Of a DNA stretch of 64,000 nucleotides, positions 1 to 13,700 are shown in pieces. Every line of letters begins with the position of its first letter. Position 1 is the stretch's first letter. The notes beneath the pieces are model-generated. The model saw only the letters and a program-made list of their open reading frames with translations, was not told where the DNA came from and did no database searches. The translations under genes were made by a program, and so were the position numbers. Source of the DNA: Lycocorax pyrrhopterus obiensis. Taxonomy: Eukaryota > Chordata > Aves > Passeriformes > Paradisaeidae. The stretch lies in contig JACSVZ010000009.1 of assembly GCA_014706295.1 (NCBI GenBank), positions 38,071,768-38,135,767 on the forward strand, written 5' to 3'.

Positions 1-130
1 GGCTGGTTACTTAATGAATCCTTCAATCAAGAAGGATAAATAACATTTTCCAGACTACACTTGGGGTAGAATAAAGCTACAGTGGAGTGAAAAAGAAGAC
101 TAAGAAGCAAACCCAGAGCTATCCACTCAC

Positions 131-1792
131 ATCACTGCGAAGGTCGTAGGCGTGCTTGGCATGGAGGATTTCAGGAGTGTCCCAGACAAAGCAGCCAATG
201 CCTTTCAGCCAGTTCAGATCATCCTTGTAGATCACCTAAGGAATCAGAGAAGGAACGTGTAAGAATTCCATTAGGATCTAATCCCTTATTTCTAAATCAC
301 TCTGAAACACGCTGTCAAACGATGGCAAGGAGAGTTTCTACCACTTTGATTTTTTTTTGTTTGAGAAAATCAAAACTATTCCTTTTAGAATTTAATTTTT
401 TGTTCATTGCTTCAATTCAGCCAAAACTTAAAAATCCAATGATTTAAAAAAAAAAAAAACTACCTGCACATCCTACTGGGCACTGATTTACTGCCAGATC
501 CTACTCCTGGGCTGACCTACACAAGGCAAGTGTGTAGAAGCTTTGCCCAACCAGGGTTTTCTCAGACTTCCAAAGTTTCCACACCTCATGCGACCAAATA
601 AAGGACAATTTACAGACAGGGATGGCTGCATGGGTAGAACTGTAATGTTATGACCCAAATGCCTACACGGATAACACTGAAATTATTGCAATTGTTGCAC
701 AGAGAGGTTGTGGCCTCCCCTCCCCTGGCAGTGTCCAGGGACAGGTTGGACAGGGCTTGGAGCAACCTGGGACAGTGGGAGGTGTCCCTGCCCATGGCAG
801 GGGGTGGAATAGATGAGCTTTAAGGTCCTTTCCAACCCAAACCATTCTGGGATTTTCTGATTCTATTCAACTAAGCCCCATCTCAACTGCACATTTATTG
901 CCAAGTGTAACAAAAACACAACACAACAAAGTCAAGTGGCAACTTCAGAGCGCTCCTGAGAAATTTTTTCTAAATGATTTCCTCTAACAGAGCATAAATG
1001 AAGGAATGATCTCAGAAGTGAGCCAGGAACTGTTGATTTGTGGACTTACATCACTGACTTGGTCGGTGACTTTTCGCACGTGGGTGTTGACCTGCAGGTC
1101 TGGCAGACAGATCCACTCGTGGAGCCGCGTGCGATAATCGACCTCGCTGATCTTCTTCTGGGCATCCTTGGCTGAAATGATGTCCACCATGTCTGGGATA
1201 ATGTGGACCTTGGCTTTGGTCTTCTCATAGGCTTCTTTGTACAGACGCTGTGGAGTTAAAGCACAACTGGTTGATAAATGTGGAGGAAATCATTGCTATT
1301 TTCGTGGGATGTCAGTGGGAGAGCGATTGCTTTGGCCATGACTAAAATTTGCATCTGGCCTGCTCTAAAAATAATTTGCAGAACATCAGCAAGGGAGCTG
1401 AAATGTGATTTGTTCAATTTTCATTGTGCTGATAGGTTACAAGGAGGCAGATGATGATTTTACCCATATTACATTAAAGGTTTGGCCATGCAGGCAATGC
1501 CATAATTGAGTTAAAACTTAAATTTATGGTCATATCCTAGAATTTAGCAAATACTGAACACTGCCAAATGCACGTGGGAATGGGACGTCCAGATCCTGGC
1601 ATGTGGATTCTTTGAGGGGCTGCTTCTGAGATAAGCGTGGCTTTATCAGGAAAACTCATACCCAGAACCAACACTTACATCAATGTTGAGCTTCCCAACT
1701 CTGAGGCACCTTTCTGTATTGGGATCATCCTCAACACCTCTGGGGAGGGTGTACAGGGCTTTGAACTTGTCATATTCCTCACGGTATTTGAC
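131..1792 (-). CDS. NEB: NEB super-repeat 18, partial (residues 4730-4868)
   Basis: Exons are 1679-1792 (114 nt, [20 protein letters not shown]), 1050-1247 (198 nt, [20 protein letters not shown]) and 131-235 (105 nt, [19 protein letters not shown]). The unit ends DLRSD at a good donor at coordinate 131, so the gene continues beyond the window. The remaining modules of this unit are not present in 1-130. Confidence 0.94.
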
Positions 1793-4700
1793 CTGAGCAG
1801 AAGCAAAGAAATGCAATGATTAACTGACTCCAATGGGTGAATTGGGATTTTGGAACAAAATTCATCATCATTAAGCAAAAAGTTGAGTCCAACAAGTAGA
1901 GAAAGGCTTTAAAGGAGGATTTTGGTTTTCTGTTTTGTCTGAAATGGTAAAGAAAGCACATCATAACAATCAGGTTGTAAGAATAACAGCTGACTAGAGG
2001 ATTTTAAAAATAAATAGATGTAGAGTAAGGTACTTATTTATTGTTCCAGCTCTTTCATTTAGAGAGATCTGTGGAGTGGTCTCTCTTAATTCTAAGTTCA
2101 GTAAAGCATAAGATGTTTTCTATACTTAGTAAGCATTACTTGAAGATTTTTGGTGTTTTTCTGACGTGGATTCTCATGACATTTAGACTGGAAAAACCCT
2201 AAGATTTTCAGTTTGGATTACTATAAAAAACCAACTTTTTTTCTCCGTGACAAGAAGTCACAAAGGACTGTTGCCCAAACGATTATCAGAGAAAAATTAT
2301 TACCTACAGATACATATTATGTCTCAACTAAAAAGGGAAGATAAATTAAAGTATAAAAAATATTTATATGTATAGTAGATGCAAGGCATGAAGGATTTAA
2401 TTGTTAAAATTCATGATCTAATTAAAAAACCATTTAATTCACTTACAATGCTTGCATTGTGCTTCAGTTCTTTGGCACGTGCCAAGGCTACAGCATCTGA
2501 GGGCATTGCATAGCTGGTGGCCTTCACTTTTTCCCAGGCTTTCTTGTAGAGATTCTGTGGGGAAATAGAAAGTTTGTGTGAGTGGAAAAATAATTGTCAT
2601 AAATAATAACGAACAACCAATAGAAACCAAAAGCCCTTTTGCTTTTATTTAGACACCACACAGTAAAATATTGCAAACAAGACATTAAGTCATACTTAAT
2701 ATGAAGTTTAATCTTGACAGTGCATGTAAAGGGTGATAAAAATGCTTTCTGATCATTCATGTCTGTTCTCATACGAGGTTTTAATTTTGTTCAGGTGCAA
2801 TTTTATTCAGGGAATCCATTTATTAATCCAGGTGTTTTGCCAAGACTGGCACTACACTTGGAAAATACGGCCCTTGCCTGAAATACAACATCTCCCCCAA
2901 GCTCAGGTAGTGCAGAGGGCCAGCACTGGCTTTGATAAGCTTCTTGTTTGGATGTTTATCTTCAAACAGAGTGAACAAACAAAAGAAAACAAAAAACCCA
3001 CATTAAAGGTCCTGAAGAGAAAAAAAATTGTGTAGGAACACTTACGTCACTATAGAGATGTTTCAAATTATGAACTCTTTCTGAATCCACTGTTTCAGTC
3101 ACAGTTGTGTACTTGTCCTTAGTTTTTTGGAATTCCTCCTTGTACTTCACCTGGAAGATGAAAGCTGGGTTTAGTGAATTGTTTCAATGCTCAGAACGAC
3201 AATCTTGAGTAGAAAAGGTGGGGATTCACCTCGCTGGCGTTGGCAGCACTTTGCAGAGCAGTCACATAGACAGGGGTGTCTGTAACCACACTGAAGTTCT
3301 GGAAGTTCTCCTTCCCTGCAGAGGTGTATTTTATCTAAGGAAACAAAACCAACAAAACACTCATTAGTGCTGAGAACGACCTGGAAATCCCCTGCCAGCT
3401 TCCTTTAAAATCACATCTGGACAACTGAAATCGAGGATTACAGCTCAGTTAAGACCAACTCTAAAAGTGACAGGTCATAGAATAGAAATACTTAATATAC
3501 AGCCAGGATGAACTAAGGAATAACGAAATTAAAAACCACAGTTGTCTTTCCATTCTCCTAAGTTTTCTCCTCCTCCAATAACACAAGTCATGTCTCTACA
3601 GAAGCAACTCAAAGATTGTATTATCACAGTTTGAACAAAATATTTCTCATGTAACAGGAATTACTTCATTCTGCTCTGGACTAGGACATGTCAACCTAAA
3701 AGGAAACATAAATGGAAAAAAAAAAATTTATTTATTTAAGGAAAACACACTTACCTGGCTCTGGAGGTCATAGGATTTCTTAGCCTGTAGGATTTGTGGA
3801 GTATCCCAGACATAACATCCAAGTCCCTTCAGCCAATTTAAGTCATCTTTATACACAGTCTACATGGAAGTGAACACAACATTAAGTTAGGAAGAAATTT
3901 GCCTTCTGCCAATCAAACCAAGGAATTCTGCATACTAATAAGCCAGGCAATTAACACATCCTCAGATTTTATTGGGAAGGTTGGTTGGTCCAAGCTGAGA
4001 CACCAGTGACTGCAGAATATGAGCACCTTTCTCTCAGCTGTGGGCAGACACAACCCCAACAAACAAGGGGAATTCTTTCCCAGACTCATTGGATCCAGAA
4101 GGATTCTGGACGCTGTCCTGGCCCCTGTGCTAATTCCAGCATTCCCAATTACAATAGATAAGGATCACTGCAGTGATTGGTACTAAGAATCAAAAGCCAT
4201 GGTTATTGATTTCATATTTAAATATTAAGGAAGGTATTTGAAAGTATTTTATATTTAAATAACTTGGAAAAAATGATGGGAAATGCTGCTATAATGTCAA
4301 ACAAATGGGTTCACCCTCAGGCTCCTGGTGGGACTCTTAGGGTGTCCTGAGCAGGGCCAGGAGTTGGACCGGATGACCCTGATGGGTCCCTTCCAACTCA
4401 GCCTGTTCTGTGATTCTAAATAAAAGATAAACATACATCACTCAGAATCTCCTGGGCTCTCCTGGCGTGAATAACATCATTTTCTTCAGGTGAACAACTC
4501 CACTGATGGAAGTAAGTGCGGTACTCCAGGTCACTGAGGATGTACTGGCACTTCTTGGCTAGGACGTGATTCATCATGTCAGTTGGAATATGGACATTTT
4601 TCTTGGTGTCTTCGTAATTCTTTCTGTAGGCCAGCTGTAAAGCAAAGATTGGGGGAAAGGTGAGAGGAAATAAGAGTGATTTTCTGTATAACTTTGGATT

Positions 4701-7700
4701 TTGGTCTAAAAGGTGACAGCATAATCTGAGATATGTTTCCTGCATTTAGTAGCTAAACTCCCATGGGATTCAACAGGATGAAATTTTAACTTGGATATTA
4801 ATAACCTTTAATTCTGATGAAGTTCTAGAAGGACAAGAATTACCTCCACTTGCAGTTTTAACAGCTGGTGAGAAAACTAACAAATCTTCAGGATTAAAAA
4901 ATCATGCTCCAAACATGATTTTTATCTAATTAAAGACAGAATATTTGGGATTACACTGATATTATGCCCCTCATGATATGTTGTATGTGCAGTGCTGAGA
5001 ACAGCAACACACCAAATGTGCATTTATTTTTCCAGTGCTTAAATTCCTATTTCTACTCAAAAGCTACACTTTTATTTGTAAAGGAAATGAAACACACATG
5101 GTATTTTTTACTGCTCAGATCCTTACACTGAAATAGAAAAAGGTTTTTTTTCCTTATTCTAATATTTCTAATAGCTAAAAAAATCCCTTCTCAATCTCCT
5201 AAATCATTTAAAATTCACTTATTCAACCTACATATAAAATACGCATTCAGGAAACATAAACATTGAAATAATTTTTACTGATATTATTGTGGATTGATGT
5301 TAAGGTTGGACTTGATCTTGCAAGGCTTTTCCAACCTTAATGATCCTGTGATTCTATAGAGCTATTAAGTTTTGCATTATTTATTTTTAAGCAATGAAAT
5401 AGCGAATTTCATCAGTGGAATAAATGGTGCAATAAAGCAAATGGAAAATATTCCAGTCAGACTCGTTCGTTCCTTACCGCGCTCCTCATTTTCTGAAATT
5501 CCAGGGAGTGAATGACTCCGGGGAAATCACCAATATCCTTCCCAGCCAGGTAATGGCCTTTCAGCTTCTCATATATTTCCTTATATTTAAGCTGAAAAAT
5601 ATTCAGGTGGAAATTTTAAACATTCATTCTAACAACATATTGGGGGAAAAAAAGGGAAAGAATGGGAAATCCCTCCTGACCTCACTGTTGATGTGGTTTG
5701 CGTGTTTGGCTCCCACAAGTGGAATGTATTTCTCATCCAGAGTGTATCCAATGGGCTTGCTCAGCTCCCAAGCCTTCTTGTAGAGTTTCTAGACAAACAA
5801 AGCACAGACAGGTTTTGATGAAAAAATCAATTTTACTTCCCAAGAAGCCTCACTCTGCCATTTATACACACACGGGATATGACATGGAATACAGAGTATT
5901 TTTACAGAGTGGTTCCCAATAAATTAAATGGAGAATGTTTATTTTGAAAAGTCATTCAGTGTGAGGCAAACAGGACAAGTGTTCACTTCAGAAAGCTACC
6001 TGAGCACAAATTTGAGCTGATTTCTGCTTTCTTTACTATATTTATACAAGAATAGTAATGAAAATATTCAAAATATAGATATGAGCTCTTGTTTAAAAGT
6101 GCAGTATAGAATTGAGATTGATACTTCCAAAGATGATCAAAATTGTGAAAATCTTCAAGAAATATTGGCGTTTACTAAAGAAACATTAGTGCCAGTGGAA
6201 CTTTCCTAATACATATTTTGTTAAATATTAAATATATTCACCTTCAGACAAAATGATGAAGTGCCTACTCATATGAACGAGCAATCACTTACATTTTAAA
6301 AAAACAGAGGTTTCTCATTAAAATTAGTGAGACAAAAAGTAATAGCTTAATAATGTAAATCATCTACAGTTTTCCTTTCTTATGAAAAAAGTAAATTTAA
6401 AATTTATCAGTAGTCTCAGAAGGTATTATTGGATGGAATTATATTTGGGTTTGTCACACTGTTACGACTTCCAAGCATCACACAGCTGTGCCTTAAGATC
6501 ACTTCGATAAGGAAAGCCATTATCCCAGTTCCAATGATCCAAACTGGGAAAAGCTGAAGAAAAACGGGATTTAATAACTTTCCCAGTGCCTCTGCTGAGA
6601 GTAGAACAGTTCCTCAAGTCCACCCCACATTCTGTTGCTTTCAAAGCAAGGGAATCAGTGCTTAGGTTGATATTTATGGGATCTCACCTCACTGTGGAGC
6701 AAGGCCATGTCTTTGGCGTGGTGCAGAGCAGGAGTATCATCAGACCCAATATACTGACCTTTCTCCTGGTTAAATGTTTCTTTGTATTTCAGCTACAAAA
6801 GAAAACAAACACAGTGTTAATTCCACAGGAGAAATGCATTATTATTTTTTTATAATTATTATTATTATTACTACTCCATCTATTAGAAGGAGACATTCAT
6901 TTTCTCTTATGTTATTATGCAATAATATTGTGTAGGACATTCCAACCACTGTAGTACCCAGGCAAATGTCCCTGTGTCACCTCAAAATCCACATGGTATT
7001 CTTGAAAAATTTAAGATACTGCTCAGCAAATACAGTTTAGCAACACCAGGAACTCCATGAACTGTTCACCAAGAACAGGACTCAGTTTTCAACTACTGTA
7101 AGAAAAATCTGTGCAAACTCTAAGTCAGGGACAGGCCATATTCTTCTATAGGAAAATGTTAATTTTCCTATAGAAATATTAGAAATATAGAAATTATTGG
7201 ATAATACAGAATATTACTCAATAATATAGGAATATTAGAAATATAGAAATATTGAATAACATAGAATTATTATTGCTATAGAAATGTAGCAATATTGTGT
7301 TGTTCATTCATATCTCTTCTTACTAAACTTATTCACCCCAGGAAAGTCTGTTATTAATGAAGCAGCATGTGCACACATACACATGGCTAAATACAGTGTA
7401 GGTTAGCAAAAGCAATTAAATCATCTACTCATTCTTGTAAATAAGTTTATATTTTAAAAAACGAGGTACATACATCACTCTGATTGACAGAGTTCATCTT
7501 TGCCAAAACAATGTCAGGAGTGTCAACCACACTGGTGTATTTGGAAAAGTTCTCCAGGGCTTCTTTTGTGTATGCTCTCTGCAAACAGGTGAAAAAATGT
7601 CTTAAACACTGTGTATGAGAAAGAAGTGCTAATTGTGGAACTGCTGAAATATTTGCTCTTACCTTGTTTATCAGTTCTTGTGCATTCTTAACTTTCTTAT

Positions 7701-10700
7701 GCTCCACTGAATCGAGAGGGATCCAACCACAGCCACGAAGCCACTCCAAATCAGCTTTGTAAATGTTCTAAGCCAGAAAAAAAATGCAAAAGGACAGAAA
7801 CTATTGAACTCAGGATGGATTGTGTACTGTGGGCAATATCCTTAGGCCAGACCATGTGGAAATGGCCTTGTAGGGCTGTACCATCACTCACATCACTTTG
7901 CAGGTCGTAGGCCTTCCGTGCCTGGATGCAGTCGTTCTGGTCAGGGTGGCAGGTCCACTCGTGCAGGTACTGGCGATACTCAACGTCGCTGACCAAGTTC
8001 TGGCACTCCTTTGCTGCCACAACTGACATGGCATCCGAAGGCATGTGGATTTTGGACTTGGTTTTGTGGTAGTCTGATTTGTACAGCCTGTCGTTCTGGA
8101 TCTCACCCGCGTGCTCGTACCACACCAGCTTGGGGTCATCCCTCATCTTGGCAACTCCCACATAGTGACCTCTCTGCTTGACATACTCAGCTTTGTATTT
8201 CAGCTGATGGAAGAGGGGAGAAATACAGATAAAATCTGCACTGGCTGTATCCACTCTGGTTCTAACCTGAGAACAGCTTCAGGTTTGTCAACGCAAAGAG
8301 CAGATGAGACAGGGAGTTGTCAAACACAGCCTTAGGTTATGCGTACATGACCAGATAAAAATCTGATCACAGACAATAATATTACTTTGTATAGGCCTTC
8401 CAATTCAAAATATAGCATTTTCTAATCTAATATTGTAATATACAATGTACAATATACAATATTACAATATTACACATGATAGAGTCACCCCAAGACAAAT
8501 ATACTCCCAATTTTCAGTAAATCGTATTGTCAACAGAAGAGGAAAGACTTGTTAGAAAATGTTTTCTAACAAGCGCATTTAGTCTCATTTTGGCAACAAA
8601 TGATTTCAGATTGTCTGAAGAGTGGATGCTTATTTAAGGTATTTACATCACACTGTTTTGACAAAATGTTTATTCCAAATAAGAGTCATGTAATAATTTC
8701 AATATCCATCATGCAAATGTTTAAAATGTGCGGTGTGTACTGGCCTACAGGTTTTGATAGGCCAAAAAGGGAAATCAGAGCCATGTATGTTACATAGTAT
8801 CACGTCAAATACATAACATTTATAAAGTACAGAAGTCCAGCGCAGTTGATTTTGAAAGAACTGTTTCTGGAGAGAGTGAACGTGGAAGGGTCAAGCTGAC
8901 CTTTCAGCACTGATATCTCCAAACCCCATAATCACAAAGACGGCTGAATTGTTTGGAGGACAGCGGAATCCATGGGTCATGAAAAGTCTGGATGTTACCC
9001 CAAATGGAAAGCTTTTAAAGCCTGTCAGTGAATTTTGAAAGCCTTTAACATTCCAGGCTTCCAAGCAGTCATCTTCCTAATGAGAAAAATCATTACCTCA
9101 CTTTGGACATCACTCGAGTGTTTGGCATGAGAGATCTGCACCGTGTCAGGAGGCAAGAGATAACCAGTGGCTTTTTCTTTCTCCCAACTTTCCTTGTATA
9201 AATTCTGTGGAAAATAAAAGTGATGAGGAATTCAATGCTACTACAATGATAACGATTACTGAATATATGTAATTTGTGTAGAAGTATAAGGATAACAAAT
9301 CCTTCTTTCGGGTTGCTCTTAATAAGGCAGGTTTTCTAAATACCTAAAAAATGTGAGTAGAAGCTGTCAAGGAGTGACCACGTACCTGATTTAGAATTCT
9401 GGCTGCCTCTCGGGCCATATCCAGCTGTGGTGTATCTGTGAGAGTGTAATTTGACTTGGCCTCATTCCATTCTTTGTGGTATTTAATCTAGGACACAGAA
9501 AGAAATGACTGCCTTGTAGCAGCACCACAGAACTGAGAAAACACTGTAATGTACACATGAGATAATGAACCCTGAATTTGCAAGGCCATTAGACCTTAAA
9601 AGCACATTAAATACGAATCCACAGAAGTCAAATGTAGCCCAAAACGGAGAGCAAACTTACATCACTGAGAATTTCAGTGCTATTCTTTGCTGTGACATAA
9701 TCAACTCTGTCAGCCACAGGAGTAAATGGGAGAGTTTCAGCTTTTGTGCGGTACTTTCTCTGTACAAGGAAAAAGAAGAACAGATTACCCTGGAATATTT
9801 GATGCCTAATACAGCAAGTCTGAATAGATACACGAGACAAGGAAGTTCACATGGAGAAAAACCTCTCCATACACAACGAATGTTGTGAAAACACTACAGC
9901 TGTATTTTGCATTCGAAAAAAAACATGATGTGTTTAACCACTTAAAATACTTTGAGTGGCAAATAACGCCGAAGAAAATTTTAGTATTGAAAAACATTTG
10001 GTTACCTCACTCAGGAGATCTCCAGCATATTTGGCATGCTTGACTCCAACAGAATCATTTGGCAACCATCCAATTCCCCGCAGCCATTCCAAATCAGCTT
10101 TATAAACAGCCTGGGAAAACAAAATAGGGTCCATGCTGTTAGCTACAGTTCCCTGTACAATCCAGCAAGATCCATAAAGAAGAGCATTTATTTCCAGCGG
10201 TTAAAAGGGATCAGTAATTCCAACATGAGCACTGCATCTGAATTTATCACCCTTCAATCGTGGCAATTTATTATTGACCTATACTTTGCAACTCTAACAC
10301 AGAGCACGATGAGTTCCCTGAATTCAGACGATTCCACTCCTCAGAGCTGAAGCAGAATAAGAAGAGGCAATACAGGATTAAGTTAAGGGGTGTTTTCAGG
10401 TGAACTTACATCACTCTGGAGGTCGTAGGCTTGCCTGGCATGAATGACATCGTTCTGGTCGGGGAGGCAGATCCACTGGTGCAGGTAATGCCGGTAATCG
10501 GTGTCGCTCACCAGGGTCTGTCCATGCTTGGCTGACACGATGGACATCATGTCCACTGGCAGGTGGCACTGGGTCTTCAGCTTGGCAAAGTACTTCTTGT
10601 ACTCTCGTTCACTCTGAACTTTGGCTACGTCCAGGGCAAACTGGATTTTGGAATCTCCCCTTGCGTTCGGCACTCCCACGTAGTGTCCTTTCTGCTTCTC

Positions 10701-13700
10701 GTGGTCCAGCTTGTATTTGTACTGGGTGAAGAGCAGAGGTCACCATTAGTGACAGTCAGCATGCAAGAGCTGTTGGAGCATGTGACACGCCTCTTTTGGC
10801 ACTTACATCACTGGCAATCTCTCTAGAAGCCTTGGCTGTCTTGATTGGAATTGCATCTGCTCTCAAATCGTAGCTCACCTTCACCTCATCCCAAGCGCCT
10901 TTATAATGTTTCTGAAAAAACAGAGAAAACATCACACACATGCTGAATGCTCTGGCATTTGCCATTATAGAAACAGAGTTTCCACCCATTTATCTGCTGG
11001 ATATTTTTTGAGCATTACTCCTGCTCCTAACCATTAATGCAGCTTCCTCTGAAACACACAAGACTCGTTGTGCAACCTATAAAGCACAGAAGGGTGTTTG
11101 TAAAAGTGTAGAAAATATTCATATGCCTTGGATTCTCACCCATTTTAATAAAATATTCCCTCAGTGGGGTATGATATTAATAATTTTTAAATAGCTGTAT
11201 GTAAGTATGTATTTTAAAATGCCTAAATACTTTAAGGATATTCAGTAGAGGGAAGGGAAATGTTGCAAGCCCTGTATGAGGACAGACTTCAATGAGATTC
11301 AAAGAGATTCAACATGTTAGAATGACATAATTCACATACTATTTTAGAGAAAACAGAATGATAAACATACCTGGCTGTAATTAACAGCATTAGCCTTGGC
11401 TAGGTTGATTTCAGGTGTGTCTGGCATAATGTGGATCATAGTCTTGTCCTTTTCCCAGGCTTCTTTGTATTTTGGCTGTTAAAACAATCATTTAATAATA
11501 TAATCAGCATTACGGAATTTCACTTATCAATAACATAAAATTCCATAAATCTATCCTGTCCTATCATTTCTAAAGAATAAAGTGTTTGGAAAAGCATTAC
11601 ACTTAAAACACCACTGATCAGTTTTATATTTTAGCAGTGAGATTTCTCTTTAGCTTTAATTTCTAGTTTGGAAGCTGCTTTGAGGAGGTTGGAACGTACA
11701 ATGCTGATCTGTTCAGCGTTGGTTTTGGCCAGAACAACATCTGGGGAGTCCACAACACTGGTGTATTTCAGGCTCTCAATGGGGGTCCGATACACGTTGT
11801 CACTCAGGAGATCCTGGGCATTCTTCACCCTCTTAATTTCTGGAGAGTCGTTGGGCAACCAGCCAATTCCACGGAGCCACTCCAGGTCTGACTTATACAC
11901 AGCCTGGGTGAGATGGTCAGAAGAGGAAAACATTGTTTAAAATGGTTGTCTTAATTATTTTAAGCTATGCAAAGCAGATTATGTTTTATAAACATAGGTA
12001 GAGTCAGATTAATCCTTTTTATATAGAGGAGATGTTCAGTGTCATAAGTAAAATTAAATCTGGCAACAAGGTTTTAAGTAGTTCATTTCTTAAACAACAT
12101 ATCCTAAACCTTGTAAGGGGAAACAGCTGGAAGGAGTTGCAGTTAAAGATGATGACTATTAAGAGCTTAGAAGAGTCTTCCTGTCCTCTCCAAAATACTC
12201 ATTCCTCTAGTCATTTCAACAATTTACAAGTCCTAACAAAACCCCAAGCTGCCTACCAGGACAATTGGCAAAAAATAAGGAACAGGAACCTCACATCCAA
12301 AGCTTGTAATTGAAACAGTGGAAGAGGGACTGATACTGACTGATAAGCAGCAAAGCCAGGTCAGGAAATCAGCTGCACTGACTCCTGCTTTGCAATCAGC
12401 CTCTAAAACCTCTCATTGGCTACCTCACAGAGTTTTCTTCCAATTAAATAAATTTCCAAGCTGACTCAAGCAAACAGAAGTAACAAAAGCCACCTGATTC
12501 CAAGGCAGCAATCAGCTGTTATTCCTAAGTCCCATCAAAGCAAGAAAGACAAATCCTTCATCCTCTCCAGACAACACCACTCCAAAAAATCCAAAACAGA
12601 AGTCTGATGTAACACAGCAGCTATCAACTGAAATTTCATAACATTTAGAGGTAAAACCAACACTTTTTAAGGGTGTAGAGGAGCAGGTAACAGTAGTAGC
12701 AAAAAATTGAAGGAAACGGTGTAAATAGAAATCTATTGTGACTGTATAGCATTGAACAATCAGAATAAGGCTATAATATATTAAATAATAAGAGTAGTAA
12801 CCACACATCTCTATGGATACTCAAAAAAATCCAAATCCACCACAGAAGTCTGATGTAACACAGCAGCTATCAACTGAAGTTTCATAACATTTAGAGGTAA
12901 ACCCAGTGCTTTTTAAGGGTGTAGAGGAGCAGATAATAGCAGTAGCAAAAAATTGAAGGAGACAGTGTAAATAGAAATCTATTGTGACTGCATAGCATTG
13001 AACAATCAGAATAAGGCTACAATATATTAAATAATAAGAGTAGTAACCACACATCTCTATGGATACTCACGTCGCTCTGGAGGTCGTAGGCCTGCCGGGC
13101 GTGGATCACGTCGTTCTGGTCAGGAAGGCAGGTCCACTGGTGCAGGTACTGCCTGTAGTCAATGTCACTGACCAGGGTCTGGCACTCCTTGGCTGCCTGC
13201 ACCGACATGGCATCCACAGGGATGTGGATCTGGGTCTTGGAATCATTGTAGGCCTTCTTGTAGAGGCGGTCGTTCTGCAGGGCCATGGCGCGCGCGGCCC
13301 ACGCCAGCTTGGGGTCCTCCTTGGCACTGGGGCACCCGATGTAGTGGCCTTTCTCCTTCTCGTGGGTTTCTTTGTACTTGTACTGGAAATACAGAGAGAA
13401 CAAAAGGCGTGTTGCTCACGTGGACACAGCCACCAGACAAAAGGCTTCCAGCTCCCCAGGCTGTCAGCCTGAGCTTCACTCAGTTCTGCTGGGACACAAG
13501 CACCACATGAAGAGAAGGCTGTACCTCACTGGCAATGTCTCTGGAGGCCTTGGCTTGTTTGATGGGAATGGCATCAGCTCTCAGGTCATAGCTTTTCGCC
13601 TTGGCCTCATCCCAGGCCTTCTGATAATGTTTCTGCAAGGAAAATTAATCACCTTTGTCAAACATAGTGAAATGCCTTCTCTAAAAATCTACTTCCTTGG

